DNA of 64,000 nt. Source: PALSA-1353 sp050012375. GTDB taxonomy: Bacteria; Planctomycetota; Phycisphaerae; Tepidisphaerales; Tepidisphaeraceae. Every line of letters begins with the position of its first letter. Within the stretch, counting starts at the first letter, position 1. The DNA lies in assembly GCA_050012375.1 (NCBI GenBank), contig JBEKHH010000006.1, positions 62,001 through 126,000 of the forward strand, in the 5' to 3' direction. The notes below the pieces were generated by a model that was not told where the DNA came from, did not search any database, and saw only the letters and a list, made by a program, of their open reading frames with translations. The position numbers and the translations under genes are program-made. Of this stretch, positions 62,441 to 64,000 are shown in pieces.

Positions 62441-62590
62441 GATTGAACAGCCCGACTGGGCCCCGATCTCAGGGTTTGTTCAGCATCGCGAAAAAGAATT
62501 GAAGGGATGAAGCAGGGGCGCTTCGTGGCGCAATTGCCGCGCCGTTGCCGATTAGAACATGTGGGGCGAGAGAGAGATTTTCCTGGGGGT

Positions 62591-62842
62591 TTATTCCTCG
62601 TCGCGCGAAGCCGATCCGATCCGTTGCCGGTGCTTGTGCGCCATTGCCGCGCGCGATTCCGTCCCGGCGTCAAGCCAGTAAAGGATCAACGCCTCGATCA
62701 CACGCTTGGGGTTTGCCAAATGCGTGGCGCAGTCATCTTCAAAGGCTTCAAAGAGTTTCCTGTCGAAACGATAAGTCCGCTGCACCGACTTAGGATGTGG
62801 TTCCGGTTTCGAAGCGCCACGAGTTGAACGTGAAGTAACCAT
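62591..62842 (-). CDS. Ribbon-helix-helix-like DNA-binding protein
   Basis: An 83-residue protein with a basic N-terminus, then RTYRFDRKLFEAFEDDCATH and NPKRVIEALILYWLDAG, which fit the strand-helix-helix pattern of RHH repressors. A palindrome, TGGTATGCAAGATACCA, stands at 62870-62886 just upstream of its start and resembles the dyads near the trb and relaxase promoters. It is thus a good candidate for the regulator of those sites. No strong Shine-Dalgarno precedes the ATG. Confidence 0.68.
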   Translation of the reverse strand: MVTSRSTRGASKPEPHPKSVQRTYRFDRKLFEAFEDDCATHLANPKRVIEALILYWLDAGTESRAAMAHKHRQRIGSASRDEE

Positions 62843-62869
62843 AGGGGAAGCATTCTAAAATGTCTGCGG

Positions 62870-62889
62870 TGGTATGCAAGATACCAAAC
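62870..62889. promoter_or_regulatory. Palindrome TGGTATGCAAGATACCA upstream of the RHH gene
   Basis: A 17-bp palindrome (6-bp arms, 5-bp centre) continuing into GATACCAAAC, whose complement GTTTGGTATC is found exactly at 62431-62440. A probable autoregulatory operator. Confidence 0.6.
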
Positions 62890-62954
62890 AAATAAGTTTA
62901 AGTTATTCGCTGCCAAGTAATTAACCGCCGGTGGACGTTAGGATTGTCGCTGCC

Positions 62955-63818
62955 TCAGTCCGTTTTCGCTGACCGAGCCTTCATGCGAAAATATGTGGCT
63001 CTGGAGCACCCGGTTGCTTTGGTGAACCGCTTGATCCTTTCGTGCTCAGAGTTCAGTGCGGGCTCGTACTGAAGAGACAAGAACCATGCAAGTCGCTGAT
63101 CCGGAAGAACCATCTGAAGCAAGCTCTTACGCCAGTCAGCAAGGCCGGCGCGTCGTAATTGGGAGCCTTTGCGGTAGTGACGCATGGATAGCGTCTTGAT
63201 TGACGGCATGATTCGTGCGATGAAGCGATAGACTTCATGATCCTGAAACCATTCGCCCACCCGCCGATGGATTTCCGCGTTCGACGGCTCGAAATGCAAA
63301 ATTATCGCGCGATCCTCCAATGCCCGCACGTTAGGATTGGCAGTGCGCCATTCATTGGCGATGAGAACGACACTGCTTGTGGTCGTGAAGGACGACGGAA
63401 CGTCATTAGCGGTCAGCGTCAGGTTTGTCAGCCAAGTGAGCCGCTTGATTGGCTCGGTATTGCAGAGGGGCTTGAGAAGCCGAACGCAATCGGCATCGGC
63501 GTATAGTTTATCCAGATCGTCCAGCACGACCGGAAGATTGCGGTGCTCCCAAAGGTGCCGATACAGACCGTATGGCTGTATGTGCCCTTCAACATATAGA
63601 ACCTGCCGCTGTCCTGCGTTATCTTTGCACTCAATAGATGATGCGACACCTAAGGCGTGCTTCACGCTTTCGCTTTTGCCTGTCCCGTGCCGCCCCAACA
63701 GAAGTACTAGCCCCAGTTCGCCCGTTGCAAACTTGGCCAAGTACAGGTCCAGATCCGAGTAGGTCGCAAGGGAGATGACCTCTTTCGGCATTTCGGCAGC
63801 TCTGTGTCGGATACTCAT
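62955..63818 (-). CDS. AAA-type ATPase of unknown role
   Basis: A 287-residue P-loop ATPase. Walker A VLLLGRHGTGKSESVKHAL is near residues 37-55, Walker B LPVVLDDLDKLY near 92-103, and a sensor-like VVLIANEWRT follows; the C-terminal 70 residues are basic with a HTH-like TKATGCSRATYFRMKA. Start at ATG 63818, preceded by AAGGTATGGC, which contains the GGTATGG motif. The architecture suggests a DNA-linked regulator or transposition/transfer accessory. It is not a recognised Trb component. Confidence 0.7.
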   Translation of the reverse strand: MSIRHRAAEMPKEVISLATYSDLDLYLAKFATGELGLVLLLGRHGTGKSESVKHALGVASSIECKDNAGQRQVLYVEGHIQPYGLYRHLWEHRNLPVVLDDLDKLYADADCVRLLKPLCNTEPIKRLTWLTNLTLTANDVPSSFTTTSSVVLIANEWRTANPNVRALEDRAIILHFEPSNAEIHRRVGEWFQDHEVYRFIARIMPSIKTLSMRHYRKGSQLRRAGLADWRKSLLQMVLPDQRLAWFLSLQYEPALNSEHERIKRFTKATGCSRATYFRMKARSAKTD

Positions 63819-64000
63819 GCCATACCTTACTGGAGGGGGGCGCAGGTCGAAAACCGTGAGACTTTGAGACTGCCGCACATAACCGCTTGTCCCTTCATCC
63901 GTTCCAATTTCAATTTCAGTCTCACGGCTCCAACCCGGTGAGACTTATTTTTCACTTTCTTTGGCAGAGCCTGTCGGGACAGTCTGGGGCCGACAGTGTT

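Noticed and set aside
18568..64000. Right attachment site (attR) inside the window
   Set aside because: I could not find a second copy of the tRNA 3' end, such as TTCGAATCCCTCCCCCGCT, by reading the sequence.

Overview
The window joins a stretch of planctomycete-like chromosome (about 1-18.5 kb) to a large integrative and conjugative element (ICE) that enters at the 3' end of an initiator tRNA gene (18494-18567) and runs past the right edge. The host signature comes from an ECF sigma factor with a long C-terminal membrane and peptidase-like extension, a PEP-CTERM protein, a small cysteine-ribbon protein of a type I associate with Planctomycetes, and dispersed intergenic repeats built from CATTCTGGTTTCTGGTTTC-like and CCCGATGTAATCGGG units. 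A member of Planctomycetota (perhaps Phycisphaerae) is my best guess; no rRNA is present to test it.

Chromosomal part: the 3' end of sucC, a GNAT acetyltransferase, an M29 aminopeptidase, zwf (glucose-6-phosphate dehydrogenase), a sigma factor/M14-like fusion broken by an in-frame TAG, an RDD membrane protein with its lipoprotein and zinc-ribbon partners, a cyclodeaminase-like enzyme, an M16 peptidase, a response regulator, a transposase remnant, an ankyrin protein, a PEP-CTERM protein, a family 2 glycosyltransferase, and a 480-bp gene-free imperfect inverted repeat.

ICE part: tyrosine integrase (18.7-19.9 kb); an eight-gene defence operon of SNF2 helicase, winged helix, SIR2-like, small HTH, DNA methyltransferase, zeta-like kinase, small protein and Res endonuclease (20.1-29.8 kb); an excisionase-like HTH and two phage-type repressors (29.8-31.8 kb); DUF2840 and the TraF protease (31.9-32.9 kb); a HEPN-like gene; a SPARTA pair, TIR-APAZ plus short Argonaute (34.9-37.9 kb); DUF932, SSB, DUF6166 and ParB (38.4-42.3 kb); relaxase, coupling protein, CopG and TrbB (43.1-48.6 kb); a second cargo island with a TIR gene and a UvrD-type helicase (48.7-51.9 kb); and, on the opposite strand, the remaining Trb secretion genes trbI-G-F-L-J-J-E-D-C (53.3-62.3 kb), then a ribbon-helix-helix protein and an AAA ATPase.

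The transfer genes supply DNA processing (relaxase), coupling (TraG) and a Trb-type channel whose pilin TrbC is probably matured by TraF. A recurring GTTTGGTAT/GGTATGG motif lies near the integrase, the relaxase promoter, the trb promoter, the RHH gene and the AAA gene, which suggests one ICE-encoded regulator acting at several places. The element carries at least three independent NAD- or nucleic-acid-centred defence modules. The SPARTA pair is recognisable as a known type. The SNF2-SIR2-Mod-zeta-Res operon is the best candidate for a poorly described composite system.
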